Shown here: one piece after another, positions 15,644 to 22,987 of the stretch | Layout: each line of letters starts with the position of its first letter | How positions within the stretch are numbered: position 1 is the stretch's first letter | From: DASYXW01 sp035934405 | GTDB taxonomy: Bacteria > Acidobacteriota > Terriglobia > UBA7540 | Direction: 5' to 3' | Assembly (NCBI GenBank): GCA_035934405.1 | Contig: DASYXW010000037.1 | Coordinates: 1-32,719, forward strand | DNA: 32,719 nt | Notes under the pieces: model-generated | Told to the model about the DNA's origin: nothing | What the model saw: the letters and a program-made list of their open reading frames with translations, nothing else | Database searches by the model: none | Translations under genes and position numbers: made by a program

Positions 15644-16458
15644 CGCACTCAGCCGCCGAATCTCCGCATCACCTGACCTTTCCACTCGTGGATTCTCACG
15701 CTCATCTGGATGCGCCGGACTTCGACGGCGACCGCGAGGCCGTCATAGCTCGGGCGCAGCAAGCCGGGCTACGCTATCTGCTGCTGGTTGCGGACCTGGC
15801 CCGCGCGGAGAGCCTGCGCACGATTGCTGACCTGACCGACCGGCACGACGGGCTTTACTGGGCGGCCGGGATCGATCCGCACCAAGCCACCTCGGCGCAA
15901 GAGGAGCACTTTCGCTCGCTCGCCAAGCTCGCAGAACACCCAAAGTTTGTGGCAGTGGGAGAGATTGGCCTCGACTACTACTACGACTATCCGCGTGACA
16001 CCCAGAAGCACGTCCTGATCCGCCAGTTGGAGTTGGCGCGCGAACTTAAACTTCCGATCATCATCCATTGCCGCGACGCCTGGGCCGACGTGCGCGCGAT
16101 GATAAAGTCCCATTGGACCTCGACCGGCTTGGGCGGCATCCTGCATTGCTTCACCGGCGCGCGCGAGGACGCTTTCGACCTGATGGACTCTGGATTCCTC
16201 GTATCGTTTGCCGGCAACCTCACTTTCAAGAAAGCGGAAAGCCTGCGCGCCGCGGCCCGCGAAATCCCGCTCGACCGCCTCCTGACCGAGACTGACTGCC
16301 CTTACCTCGCGCCGGTCCCGTACCGGGGCAAGCGCAACGAGCCGACGTACGTCCGCGAGGTCACGCGCCAGCTTGCCGACGTCCATCATCTCGGCGAAGA
16401 GGAGATGGGCTGGCACGCGGTGGCCAATTTCGAGCGCTTCTTCCATCTTCGACGGTAG
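15640..16458 (+). CDS. tatD: TatD-family metal-dependent deoxyribonuclease
   Basis: TIM-barrel metallo-hydrolase; TatD/YcfH proteins are 3'-5' exonucleases acting on DNA (and RNA) and on D-aminoacyl-tRNA in some organisms. The 272-residue protein shows DSHAHLD near residue 19, GEIGLDYYYD near 107, IIHCRDAW near 144, LHCFTG near 168 and TETDCPYLAPVPYRGKRNEP near 216-235, so the metal-binding histidines, Glu and Asp are all present. The ATG at 15640 overlaps the preceding TGA (ATGA), indicating coupling to the TPR-barrel gene. The longer frame back to 15526 is only read-through inside that gene. Placement after the envelope genes may be incidental operon membership. Confidence 0.93.
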   Translation: MTHSAAESPHHLTFPLVDSHAHLDAPDFDGDREAVIARAQQAGLRYLLLVADLARAESLRTIADLTDRHDGLYWAAGIDPHQATSAQEEHFRSLAKLAEHPKFVAVGEIGLDYYYDYPRDTQKHVLIRQLELARELKLPIIIHCRDAWADVRAMIKSHWTSTGLGGILHCFTGAREDAFDLMDSGFLVSFAGNLTFKKAESLRAAAREIPLDRLLTETDCPYLAPVPYRGKRNEPTYVREVTRQLADVHHLGEEEMGWHAVANFERFFHLRR

Positions 16459-16491
16459 AGTCTCGGTTTGGGAGTTTGTTCCATTACCGTC

Positions 16492-16511
16492 ATTCCCGCG
16501 AAAACGGGAAT
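16492..16511. repeat. REP/dRS3-like palindrome
   Basis: ATTCCCGCGAAAACGGGAAT is a 7-bp perfect inverted repeat (ATTCCCG/CGGGAAT) in the TCATTCCCGCG...GGGAATCCAG context seen in dispersed repeats of many bacteria, and it matches the ATTCCC-N8-GGGAAT pattern of neisserial dRS3. It lies 33 bp after the tatD stop. It has no U-run. Confidence 0.75.
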
Positions 16512-16589
16512 CCAGCCCGCAAGCCGCAGTCGAGTTCCGAGCAGGTGACGGGCAAGCCGACACCGACAACCCAGCTCATCGGATTCTTC

Positions 16590-16619
16590 TTGACAGTCCT
16601 CTATAAATTATCATAGAAT
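16590..16619 (+). promoter_or_regulatory. candidate sigma70 promoter
   Basis: TTGACA at 16590-16595, 18-base spacer, TAGAAT at 16614-16619, in a markedly AT-rich patch. It points into the gap toward the small ORF and the structured element, not directly at rpmH (450 bp away). Confidence 0.5.
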
Positions 16620-16630
16620 TACGTGTCGAT

Positions 16631-16792
16631 ATGAGAAATCAGCTTTTCCAGACCTGCCGTCAATTTACGCACCATCAATACCGGAATGTGCCTTGGAATC
16701 AGCAGTTGGAGATTAGTGAGACATTGCTCCGCCACGCCCTGGCCATTAATCGGAAGAATGGAGATTCAAAGCCACCAAATCTTTTCGAATGA
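16631..16792 (+). CDS. doubtful 53-residue ORF in the tatD-rpmH gap
   Basis: ATG at 16631, TGA at 16790-16792. The peptide begins MRNQLFQTCRQFTHHQYR and ends KPPNLFE. It has no Shine-Dalgarno, but the start lies 11 bases after a candidate -10, so translation from a very short leader is conceivable. I recognise no family. GC content is lower than in the neighbouring genes. It may equally be untranslated leader sequence. Confidence 0.2.
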   Translation: MRNQLFQTCRQFTHHQYRNVPWNQQLEISETLLRHALAINRKNGDSKPPNLFE

Positions 16793-16866
16793 TTAAAATG
16801 GCTTGATTCAACCCCATTTTCGAACAAGCTCAGAAGACCCCCTATGGAAAACGGGAGTGGCGAGGC

Positions 16867-16959
16867 GATTCCCAGGCTCGGGCGTGGCGGTCCGCGGGTG
16901 GCGTTATTCGGAATGGACAAGCAGGGCTTTCGCCCGGCGGCTCTCAAAGCTTGGGAATC
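16867..16959 (+). ncRNA. candidate structured RNA upstream of rpmH
   Basis: GATTCCCAGGCT (16867-16878) can pair with AGCTTGGGAATC (16948-16959) over 12 bp with one G-U. It is immediately extended inward by CGGGCG (16879-16884) pairing with CGCCCG (16931-16936), with an 11-base bulge on the 3' side. GTCC/GGAC (16890-16893, 16915-16918) can form an inner hairpin. TCTTTTC follows the outer stem. It does not match the conserved core of SRP, 6S, tmRNA or RNase P RNA. No protein gene covers it. The rest of 16459-17081 holds only the features listed here. Confidence 0.35.
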
Positions 16960-17004
16960 TCTTTTCAACACGGCCCGTTGACAGCGCCCTTTGCGATGCC
17001 TGGC

Positions 17005-17034
17005 TTGACGGCTTGCTCCGGCGAGGGTTATCCT
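17005..17034 (+). promoter_or_regulatory. candidate rpmH promoter
   Basis: TTGACG at 17005-17010, 18 bases, TATCCT at 17029-17034, about 40 bases before the rpmH start. The spacing is reasonable and the -10 is weak. Confidence 0.4.
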
Positions 17035-17081
17035 GATACATTAAAGATTGAGTTGGTATGGACAACGAAAGGAAGTAACCC

Positions 17082-17219
17082 TTGAAACGCACTTATCAAC
17101 CGAACCGGCGGCGCCGGGCAAAGACGCACGGCTTCCGCGTCCGCATGAGCACTCCGGGCGGCCGGGCGGTATTGAAGCGCCGGCGGCAGAAGGGCCGGCA
17201 TCGTCTCACCCCCGCATGA
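17082..17219 (+). CDS. rpmH: 50S ribosomal protein L34
   Basis: The 45-residue basic protein starts MKRTYQPNRRRRAKTHGF and continues with RMSTPGGRAVLKRRRQKGR, the invariant L34 pattern. The start codon is TTG, with AAAGGAAG about 8 bases upstream; no ATG or GTG fits. It is the first gene of the conserved rpmH-rnpA-yidD-yidC-mnmE cluster. Its stop overlaps the rnpA ATG by 4 bp (ATGA), so the RNase P protein is probably translationally coupled to L34. Confidence 0.97.
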   Translation: MKRTYQPNRRRRAKTHGFRVRMSTPGGRAVLKRRRQKGRHRLTPA

Positions 17220-17623
17220 ACGCGAGCCGCGCGGACCTCTCCTTCCCCAAGCGCGTGCGGCTTCTCCGGCGCGACGAGTATCGGCGGGTTTACGATGAAG
17301 GGCGGCGCCGAAGCGCGCCACTATGCACAGCGTTTTTCCTTTCCAACGGCCTCGCTCAGACGCGCCTCGGCATCACGGTGCCGCGAGCCATCGGGAACGC
17401 CTGCGCGCGCAATCGCATCCGGCGGCGGCTGCGGGAGGTGTTTCGATTGCACCGCGCCGCGATTTGCAGCGGCTGGGACGTGGTGCTGAACCCGCGTCCG
17501 CCGGTGGCCACGATTCCTTTCGAGACGCTGGCGCGGGAAGTGCTACGCCTCTTTCCGAGCGCGCCACCACCCCGCACACCGGCGGCGCCTTCTTCGCCGC
17601 GTCCGGCCGCGTCAGCGGTATAA
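17216..17623 (+). CDS. rnpA: ribonuclease P protein component
   Basis: Protein subunit that helps the RNase P RNA bind and cleave precursor tRNA 5' leaders. The 135-residue product has FPKRVRLLRRDEYRRVYDEG near the N-terminus and the family signature ARNRIRRRLREVFRLH near residues 62-77. After about residue 110 comes a Pro/Ala/Ser-rich tail (PSAPPPRTPAAPSSPRPA) that is probably disordered. The ATG at 17216 overlaps the rpmH stop. The longer open frame starting at 17048 runs antisense to sense through rpmH in another frame and is rejected. Confidence 0.93.
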   Translation: MNASRADLSFPKRVRLLRRDEYRRVYDEGRRRSAPLCTAFFLSNGLAQTRLGITVPRAIGNACARNRIRRRLREVFRLHRAAICSGWDVVLNPRPPVATIPFETLAREVLRLFPSAPPPRTPAAPSSPRPAASAV

Positions 17624-17631
17624 GCTCGACG

Positions 17632-17841
17632 ATGCGCTCGATTCTGCTCGGTTTGATTCGCTTTTACCAGGCGTGCCTTTCGCCCGCGATTCCGTCTTCC
17701 TGCCGCTTTTACCCTTCCTGTTCGGCTTACGCGTACGAAGCGGTGGAGAAGTGGGGCCTTCGTCGGGGAGTTAAGCTGGCGGCGCAAAGGCTCGTGCGCT
17801 GCCGGCCGTTTGGAGGCCGAGGATATGACCCAGTGCCTTAA
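17632..17841 (+). CDS. yidD: membrane protein insertion efficiency factor YidD
   Basis: A 69-residue protein that assists YidC-dependent insertion at the inner membrane. It shows the family pattern: LIRFYQACLSP near residue 8, then CRFYPSCSAYAYEAVEKWG near 24-42 with three conserved Cys including the one at 54, and RCRPFGGRGYDPVP at the end. The ATG at 17632 lies 8 bp after the rnpA stop. GTGCCTTAAAGGCA overlaps its stop as a tiny palindrome at the edge of the repeat block before yidC. Confidence 0.93.
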   Translation: MRSILLGLIRFYQACLSPAIPSSCRFYPSCSAYAYEAVEKWGLRRGVKLAAQRLVRCRPFGGRGYDPVP

Positions 17842-17849
17842 AGGCAGTT

Positions 17850-17922
17850 GCTAGTGGTGAGTGGCTAGTGGCCAGACCAACCGGTTTTTGACTGACAACT
17901 GAGAACTGATAACTGAGAACTG
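17850..17922. repeat. tandem repeats abutting the yidC start
   Basis: Two different units are present: GCTAGTGG / GAGTGGCTAGTGG at 17850-17873, and an ACTGACAACTGAGAACTG series at 17891-17922 (about four copies of a roughly 7-bp (GA)-AACTG unit). The second series ends two bases before the TTG start of yidC and occupies the place of the Shine-Dalgarno. Confidence 0.8.
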
Positions 17923-17924
17923 CT

Positions 17925-19859
17925 TTGGGTGACGATACCAATAAGCGACTGCTGCTCGCCTTCGGACTGGCGTTTGCCATTCTGATCCTGTGGCGCGCCT
18001 TCTTGCTGCCGCCGCCCCCGAAGGCGCCGCCCCCGAATGCGGAAGCCAGCCAAGCTGCGCCGGGCTCTTCAAGTCCGTCCGCCCCGTCAGCGCCCGGGGG
18101 CGCCTCGAGCGGTGTCTCGGGCACACCGAGGACGACCAAATCGGCCGCGGGCGCGGGAGCCGGGCCTGGCAAGTCTGTCGCGCCGGTGGCGCTTCCCGTT
18201 GAACAAGGTACGGAGGCCCGGGACATCGTCATTGACGCCGACCTCTACCGCGTGACGCTTTCGACCCAGGGCGGCGTGGTGAAGAGCTGGATCCTAAGGA
18301 AGTACACGGACGCGAAGGGCCAACCCCTCGACGTGGTGGATCCGGCGGCGTGCGCGCAACTTGGGTTCCCGATGAGCATCGGTCTGGCGGATCAGGCGCT
18401 GGCCGGCAAGCTGAACGCGGCGCTCTACGTTCCGCAAGCCTTCAAGCTGGTGGTTGGAAACGGCGCGGACAAGGAGAGCGGGGCGCCGCTGGCGGGCACC
18501 ACGCTTACGGCGCCGGTGAAGGTCACGCTCACCTACAGCGACGGCAAGGATCAAGTGCGCAAGGTATTCTCGTTCGAGAACGGGTATCAAAGCCACGTGG
18601 AAGTGAGCGTCTTCGACGGCCAGAGTGATCTGCCCGTGGAAGTCGCGTGGCCGGGCGGTTTCGGGGACGCCTCGCTGCCGCCGACGCTGGCGGCGCTCAC
18701 CAACCAGGCGTTCTACCGCACGGCGGACAGCTCCAAGGTCCACACCGAGAAGCTCAGCCCATCGTGGCTCGGCCGCATCTTCGGCACCTCTTCGGCCCAG
18801 CAGGAGCTCGATGCGGGTGGCCCGTTAACTTACGCGGGCCTGGAAGACGCCTACTTCGCGGCGGTGTTCCTGCCCGATTCGCCGGATGCCGGACTTCACG
18901 TCACGCGTCAAGTGTGGACTCCGCCGGACTGGAAGGGCGCGGACAAGAACAAGCCGAACCCGCTGCGTGCGGTGCTGGGCGCGGCGGCTTCGAAGCCGCT
19001 CGCGTTCCGGCTGGTCGTGGTCCCGAAAGACGTGGACGTGCTGCGCGCCATGAATCCGCCGCTCGACGACGTGGTGGATTTCGGGTGGTTCAGCATCATC
19101 GCCAAGCCGCTGTTCCTGGCCATGCGCTTTATCTATGATCACGTCGTCCACAACTGGGGCTGGGCGATTGTGATTCTAACCGTCATCCTCAACATCGCCC
19201 TCTTCCCTCTGAAGCTCAAGAGCATTCATGCGGCTCAGAGAATGCAGAAGGTGGCGCCGATCATCAAGAGCATCCAGGCGAAATACAAGCAGTATAAGTT
19301 CAACGACCCGCGCAAGCAGAAGATGAATCAGGAGATGATGAAGGTCTATTCCGACCACGGCATCAATCCCCTGGGCGGCTGCCTGCCCACGGTGGCGCAG
19401 TTCCCGCTGATTTACGCCATCTATGAGGTGCTCGAGACCGCGATTGATCTTCGGCACGCGCACTGGATCGGCTGCGTCAAGGACCTTGCCGCACCCGACT
19501 CCTGCCACCTTTTCGGCATACCTCTGGCGCTGCTGCCAACCATCATGATCATCACCATGTTCGCGATGCAAAAGATGACGCCGATGGCCACGGTGGACCC
19601 GGCGCAGCAGCGCATGATGTTCCTCATGCCGCTCATTTTCGGCATCATTTTCTACCGGCTGCAAAGCGGCCTGGTGCTGTATTATCTGACGGTCAACGTG
19701 GTGGGCATCGGGCAGCAGCTCATCATCAACCACTTCATCCCGGTGGCGCATACGGTTCCGCCGGACGCGCAGACACCGAGTGCGAAAGCGCCGCCTGGTT
19801 CCTCAGGGGGCGGAAAGTCGGATCGGCGGGCGCGCAAGGCGGTCAGCGTCAAGGAATAG
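17925..19859 (+). CDS. yidC: membrane protein insertase YidC
   Basis: Inserts and folds inner-membrane proteins with or without SecYEG. The 644-residue protein is the long gram-negative form: N-terminal membrane segment (LLLAFGLAFAILILWRAFLL), Pro/Ala/Ser-rich linker to about residue 95, periplasmic beta domain to about 380, then five C-terminal membrane helices with the amphipathic FPLKLKSIHAAQRMQKVAP region, LGGCLPTVAQFPLIYAIYEVL and a basic C-terminal tail (SDRRARKAVSVKE). The only usable start near the conserved NKRLLLAF is TTG at 17925, because TAA precedes it in frame at 17910. There is no Shine-Dalgarno; a tandem repeat sits there instead. Next gene is mnmE; jag/khpB is missing. Confidence 0.95.
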   Translation: MGDDTNKRLLLAFGLAFAILILWRAFLLPPPPKAPPPNAEASQAAPGSSSPSAPSAPGGASSGVSGTPRTTKSAAGAGAGPGKSVAPVALPVEQGTEARDIVIDADLYRVTLSTQGGVVKSWILRKYTDAKGQPLDVVDPAACAQLGFPMSIGLADQALAGKLNAALYVPQAFKLVVGNGADKESGAPLAGTTLTAPVKVTLTYSDGKDQVRKVFSFENGYQSHVEVSVFDGQSDLPVEVAWPGGFGDASLPPTLAALTNQAFYRTADSSKVHTEKLSPSWLGRIFGTSSAQQELDAGGPLTYAGLEDAYFAAVFLPDSPDAGLHVTRQVWTPPDWKGADKNKPNPLRAVLGAAASKPLAFRLVVVPKDVDVLRAMNPPLDDVVDFGWFSIIAKPLFLAMRFIYDHVVHNWGWAIVILTVILNIALFPLKLKSIHAAQRMQKVAPIIKSIQAKYKQYKFNDPRKQKMNQEMMKVYSDHGINPLGGCLPTVAQFPLIYAIYEVLETAIDLRHAHWIGCVKDLAAPDSCHLFGIPLALLPTIMIITMFAMQKMTPMATVDPAQQRMMFLMPLIFGIIFYRLQSGLVLYYLTVNVVGIGQQLIINHFIPVAHTVPPDAQTPSAKAPPGSSGGGKSDRRARKAVSVKE

Positions 19860-19860
19860 G

Positions 19861-19933
19861 GATTGACGATTGAAGATTGATGATTGCACCGAGCACCCCT
19901 TCAAATCGTCAATCTTCAATCGCAATCTTCAAT
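19861..19933. repeat. GATTGAAGATTGA inverted repeat before mnmE
   Basis: GATTGAAGATTGA (19868-19880) is perfectly inverted at 19909-19921 (13 bp). A further CAATCTTCAAT copy runs into the mnmE ATG. The block begins one base after the yidC stop and fills the whole 72-bp gap, leaving no separate Shine-Dalgarno. Confidence 0.85.
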
Positions 19934-21350
19934 GCCGTCAGACGACACCATCGTGGCCATTGCCACACCGCCCGGCCGCGGTGGCATCGGCATCGTGCGG
20001 CTCTCGGGCGAGCACGCCATCGAAATCGTTTCCGAGCTGGTTCGCTTCCCAAAACTACCCCTTGAAACGCAGCGCGCCACACTCGGCGAATTTATCGAGC
20101 CTGAGTCCGGCCGCGCGCTCGATCGAGTGGTCGCCACGTGCTTCCGCCGCCCGCATTCCTATACCGGCGAGGACGTTGTCGAGGTTTCCTGCCACGGCGC
20201 GCCTGTCATCCTGCAGCATTTCGTCGAGTGCTGCCTGGCGCGCCCTCTCGCGGCTCATAGAGCCGCGCTGCAAGATTCGGGAGGGCCGCAAGAAAAAGTT
20301 CGCACCGCTGAACCCGGCGAGTTCACGATGCGCGCCTTCCTCAACGGTCGCATGGACCTCACCCAAGCCGAGGCCATCCGCGATCTCATTGACTCGCGAA
20401 CGCTCTACCAGGCCCGCGTCGCCGCCGAGCAGATGGAAGGCGCGCTTTCGCGACGCTTGCAGCCGCACAAGCGGGCGCTGGTCGAGCTCATCGCCGGGCT
20501 GGAAGCCGGAATCGACTTCGCCGAAGACGACGTGCCCGTCTCAAGCTGGACGGAGATCGCGTCCTCGCTCGACGTGATTCAGGCTGACCTGGGGAAGCTG
20601 GTGGAAGGCTATGAATACGGGCGAATCGTTCGTGAAGGGCTCACGCTCGCCATCGTTGGGCGGCCCAACGTTGGAAAGTCAAGCCTATTCAACCGGCTCT
20701 TGAATGAAGAGCGTGCCATCGTCACTTCCATCCCCGGCACGACGCGCGACCTGGTGTCTGAAAGCGCCTCGATCGGCGGAATCCCTCTGCGCTTTGTGGA
20801 TACGGCCGGCATTCGCGATACCGCCGATGAGGTCGAGGCGATGGGCGTCGGAAAGTCGCTTCAGGCCATTGCCGATTCCGACTTGCGGTTGCTGGTGGCC
20901 GACGCGGCTGACGGCTGGACCGAAGGCGACTCCAAGCTGTTTGAGAGGATTCGCCCGCTCGGCGCGCTGCTCATCGCCTGTAACAAGTCCGATCTTGCCT
21001 TTACGCCTCTGCGCCTCTGCGGTTCAATGGACGTACCGATGGCCTGGACCTCTGCATTAACCGGCGAGGGGATTCCCGAGCTTAAGGACAAAATCCTCGA
21101 AGTCGCGGCTCCAGCGCACGCCCTCGCCTCGGAGGGGGGATTCATCACCAATCTGCGCCACCAGCAGCTCATCAAGGAGTCGCTTGCGTCCCTTGCGCGC
21201 GCGCGTTCTGCTGCCGAGCGGCGCGTGCCGCACGAAATGCTGCTGCTCGATCTCTATGACGCCTTGCACGCGCTCGACACACTGACCGGCGCGACGACGG
21301 TGGACGACCTGCTTGGGGTCATCTTTTCGACATTCTGCGTTGGCAAGTAG
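19932..21350 (+). CDS. mnmE: tRNA modification GTPase MnmE
   Basis: With MnmG makes the carboxymethylaminomethyl group on wobble U34 of certain tRNAs. The 472-residue protein starts MPSDDTIVAIATPPGRGGIG and ends FSTFCVGK, matching the conserved C-x-G-K terminus. GTPase motifs are GRPNVGKSSLFN near residue 243, TSIPGTTRD near 271, DTAGIRD near 294 and NKSD near 360. Between VILQHFVECCL and EPGEFTMRAFLNGRMDL there are about 16 extra residues compared with E. coli MnmE as I recall it, and this insert contains a perfect 8-bp palindrome. A second repeat encodes TPLRLCG just after NKSD. The ATG at 19932 fits the family; an upstream TTG (19884) would read the repeat block. Confidence 0.95.
   Translation: MPSDDTIVAIATPPGRGGIGIVRLSGEHAIEIVSELVRFPKLPLETQRATLGEFIEPESGRALDRVVATCFRRPHSYTGEDVVEVSCHGAPVILQHFVECCLARPLAAHRAALQDSGGPQEKVRTAEPGEFTMRAFLNGRMDLTQAEAIRDLIDSRTLYQARVAAEQMEGALSRRLQPHKRALVELIAGLEAGIDFAEDDVPVSSWTEIASSLDVIQADLGKLVEGYEYGRIVREGLTLAIVGRPNVGKSSLFNRLLNEERAIVTSIPGTTRDLVSESASIGGIPLRFVDTAGIRDTADEVEAMGVGKSLQAIADSDLRLLVADAADGWTEGDSKLFERIRPLGALLIACNKSDLAFTPLRLCGSMDVPMAWTSALTGEGIPELKDKILEVAAPAHALASEGGFITNLRHQQLIKESLASLARARSAAERRVPHEMLLLDLYDALHALDTLTGATTVDDLLGVIFSTFCVGK
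20249..20267. repeat. 8-bp palindrome inside mnmE
   Basis: CGCGGCTC-ATA-GAGCCGCG is a perfect inverted repeat in frame within the mnmE coding region, in the segment that appears to be an insertion relative to the family. Confidence 0.7.
21005..21022. repeat. GCCTCTGC tandem inside mnmE
   Basis: GCCTCTGCGCCTCTGCGG is two copies of an 8-bp unit, a sequence type seen as dispersed tandem repeats in several phyla. It is translated as Pro-Leu-Arg-Leu-Cys-Gly, next to the NKSD motif of MnmE. Confidence 0.5.
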
Positions 21351-21372
21351 ACCGAGCCGAGGTGACGTTCGC

Positions 21373-21392
21373 GCCCCCCTCAAGAGGGGGGC
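21373..21392. repeat. GCCCCCCTC palindrome between mnmE and murJ
   Basis: GCCCCCCTCAAGAGGGGGGC is a perfect 9-bp inverted repeat with 2 bases at the centre. It contains the murJ stop codon (21380-21382) and lies 22 bp after the mnmE stop. It could serve as a bidirectional transcript end, although there is no U-run on either strand. Confidence 0.6.
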
Positions 21393-22969
21393 AGCGCGGG
21401 CACAGGCGCGCGCCGCAGACGCAGTTTGGCCAGGTAAGCGTCAAACTCACGGATGCGCAGCAGCTTGCCCAAGACGATTGTGAGCACGACGCCCGCCGTG
21501 GTCGCAATCACCAGCACCGCAAACGAGCCATGCGTGGTGTTCCAGGAGATGCGCGTTCCGAGCCACGTTGTCAAGCGATAGCAGACGAGCGCGGCGCCGG
21601 CCGAGGCTGCCGTGATCTTTCCGAAGAACCAGACGAGCTCTGAGGCGTGGCGGTTCCTGGTGCGTCGATTCAGCATGACGAAGAGAACGATGCAGTATGC
21701 CGCGATGCCGGTGGTGCTGGCGAGCGCCAGGCCCACGTGCTGAAGATGCCGGGAGAGGTACCAGTAGACCGGCAGGTTGAGGAACGTGAGCGCTGTGCCA
21801 ATGATGGCCGGCACTAGGGTGTTGCGTGTGGCGTAGTAGCCGCGGGCGACAATCCCCTGCACGCCCCAGGCGCACAGGCCAAGCGAGAACATCACCAGTG
21901 CAGCGCCGGTCGCGTCGTAGTCGGGCCCGCGCAGCCGCGTGTGCGTGAACGCAAAATGGACGAGCGGCAGGCTCTCCGCCATCATCAGCGCCGAAATGGG
22001 AATGAGCAGGAGCATCAGGCCCTTCAGAGTAGCGGAGAGAGTCCGGTTCATCTCCTCGAACTTCCCTTCCGAGTAAAGCTGCGCCAGGTAAGGGAACGAT
22101 CCCACCCCCACCGCCTGGGCCACCACTCCCAGCGGCACGCGCATCAGGTTCTTGGCGTACGTCAGCCAGGTGATCGAGGCCGGCTGCAGGTAGGAAGCGA
22201 ACCGGCGCATAATCCAGTCGTCGGTGAAGGTGAGAGAAAGCGCCAGCATGATGGGCACGGCGAGCTTCAGGAACAGGATAAAACCGGGATGGCGCAGGTC
22301 GAAGTTGGGCCGGAAGCGCGCACCCGCGCGCCACGCGCCGTAGACTTGGATCAAGAGGTTGCCGACCAGCGCTCCGGAGAGCACGCCCACCGAAAAGCCC
22401 GTGATACCGATGCGAGACGCCAGAAGGACGCCACCGAGAATAATGCCCAGGTTGTAGATCACCGGCGCGAGCGAAGGAATGATGAACTGCTCCTTGGCAT
22501 ACTGCACCGCACTCAGAATGCTTCCGACATAGAAACAGTACTGCGCCGGCAGCATCAGCCGCGTCAGAAAGACGACGCGCGCCTTCTCCGCCGGAGGAAA
22601 GCCGGGCACGATGACCTCAACCAGTTGCGGGGCGAAAAAGATGGCCACCAAAATGAGCCCCACCAGCACGATGCTCATGAAGGTGATGACGGTGGAGAAG
22701 ACGTGCCAGGCCTCGTCCTCTTTGTTCACCGCCAGATACTTGGTGACGACCGGAATGAAAATGAGGCTGAGCGAGCCGCCCGCCACGAGATAGTTCAGAA
22801 AGTCGGGCAGTGTAAACGCGGCGTAATAGGCGTCGGTGATGGCATTGGATCCGAATTGGTGGGCCACGGTCCACTCGCGCGCCAATCCGAGCACGCGGCT
22901 GATGAGGACACTCGCCATCACGATGCCGGTGGACTGAGTGATGCGGCGGAGAATGCTGTGGGTCGCCAT
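21380..22969 (-). CDS. murJ: lipid II flippase MurJ
   Basis: MOP-superfamily transporter that flips undecaprenyl-linked peptidoglycan precursor across the inner membrane. The 529-residue protein has about 14 hydrophobic helices and the family start: MASVLISRVLGLAREWTVA, then GSNAITDAYYAAFTLPDFL and GGSLSLIFIPV near residues 40-75. The basic residues R24 and R31-type positions in the first helix region are kept. The last residues (VPALPPS) are encoded by a palindromic repeat. The ATG at 22969 lies 18 bp after the stop of the zinc-ribbon gene on the same strand and has no obvious Shine-Dalgarno, so it may depend on coupling. Confidence 0.95.
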   Translation of the reverse strand: MATHSILRRITQSTGIVMASVLISRVLGLAREWTVAHQFGSNAITDAYYAAFTLPDFLNYLVAGGSLSLIFIPVVTKYLAVNKEDEAWHVFSTVITFMSIVLVGLILVAIFFAPQLVEVIVPGFPPAEKARVVFLTRLMLPAQYCFYVGSILSAVQYAKEQFIIPSLAPVIYNLGIILGGVLLASRIGITGFSVGVLSGALVGNLLIQVYGAWRAGARFRPNFDLRHPGFILFLKLAVPIMLALSLTFTDDWIMRRFASYLQPASITWLTYAKNLMRVPLGVVAQAVGVGSFPYLAQLYSEGKFEEMNRTLSATLKGLMLLLIPISALMMAESLPLVHFAFTHTRLRGPDYDATGAALVMFSLGLCAWGVQGIVARGYYATRNTLVPAIIGTALTFLNLPVYWYLSRHLQHVGLALASTTGIAAYCIVLFVMLNRRTRNRHASELVWFFGKITAASAGAALVCYRLTTWLGTRISWNTTHGSFAVLVIATTAGVVLTIVLGKLLRIREFDAYLAKLRLRRAPVPALPPS

Positions 22970-22987
22970 TGTGGAATCTATAAGATT

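Noticed and set aside
16867..16959. SRP (4.5S) RNA
   Set aside because: The size is right, but the conserved GGAAG/AGCA asymmetric loop and GNRA tetraloop are not found on either strand.
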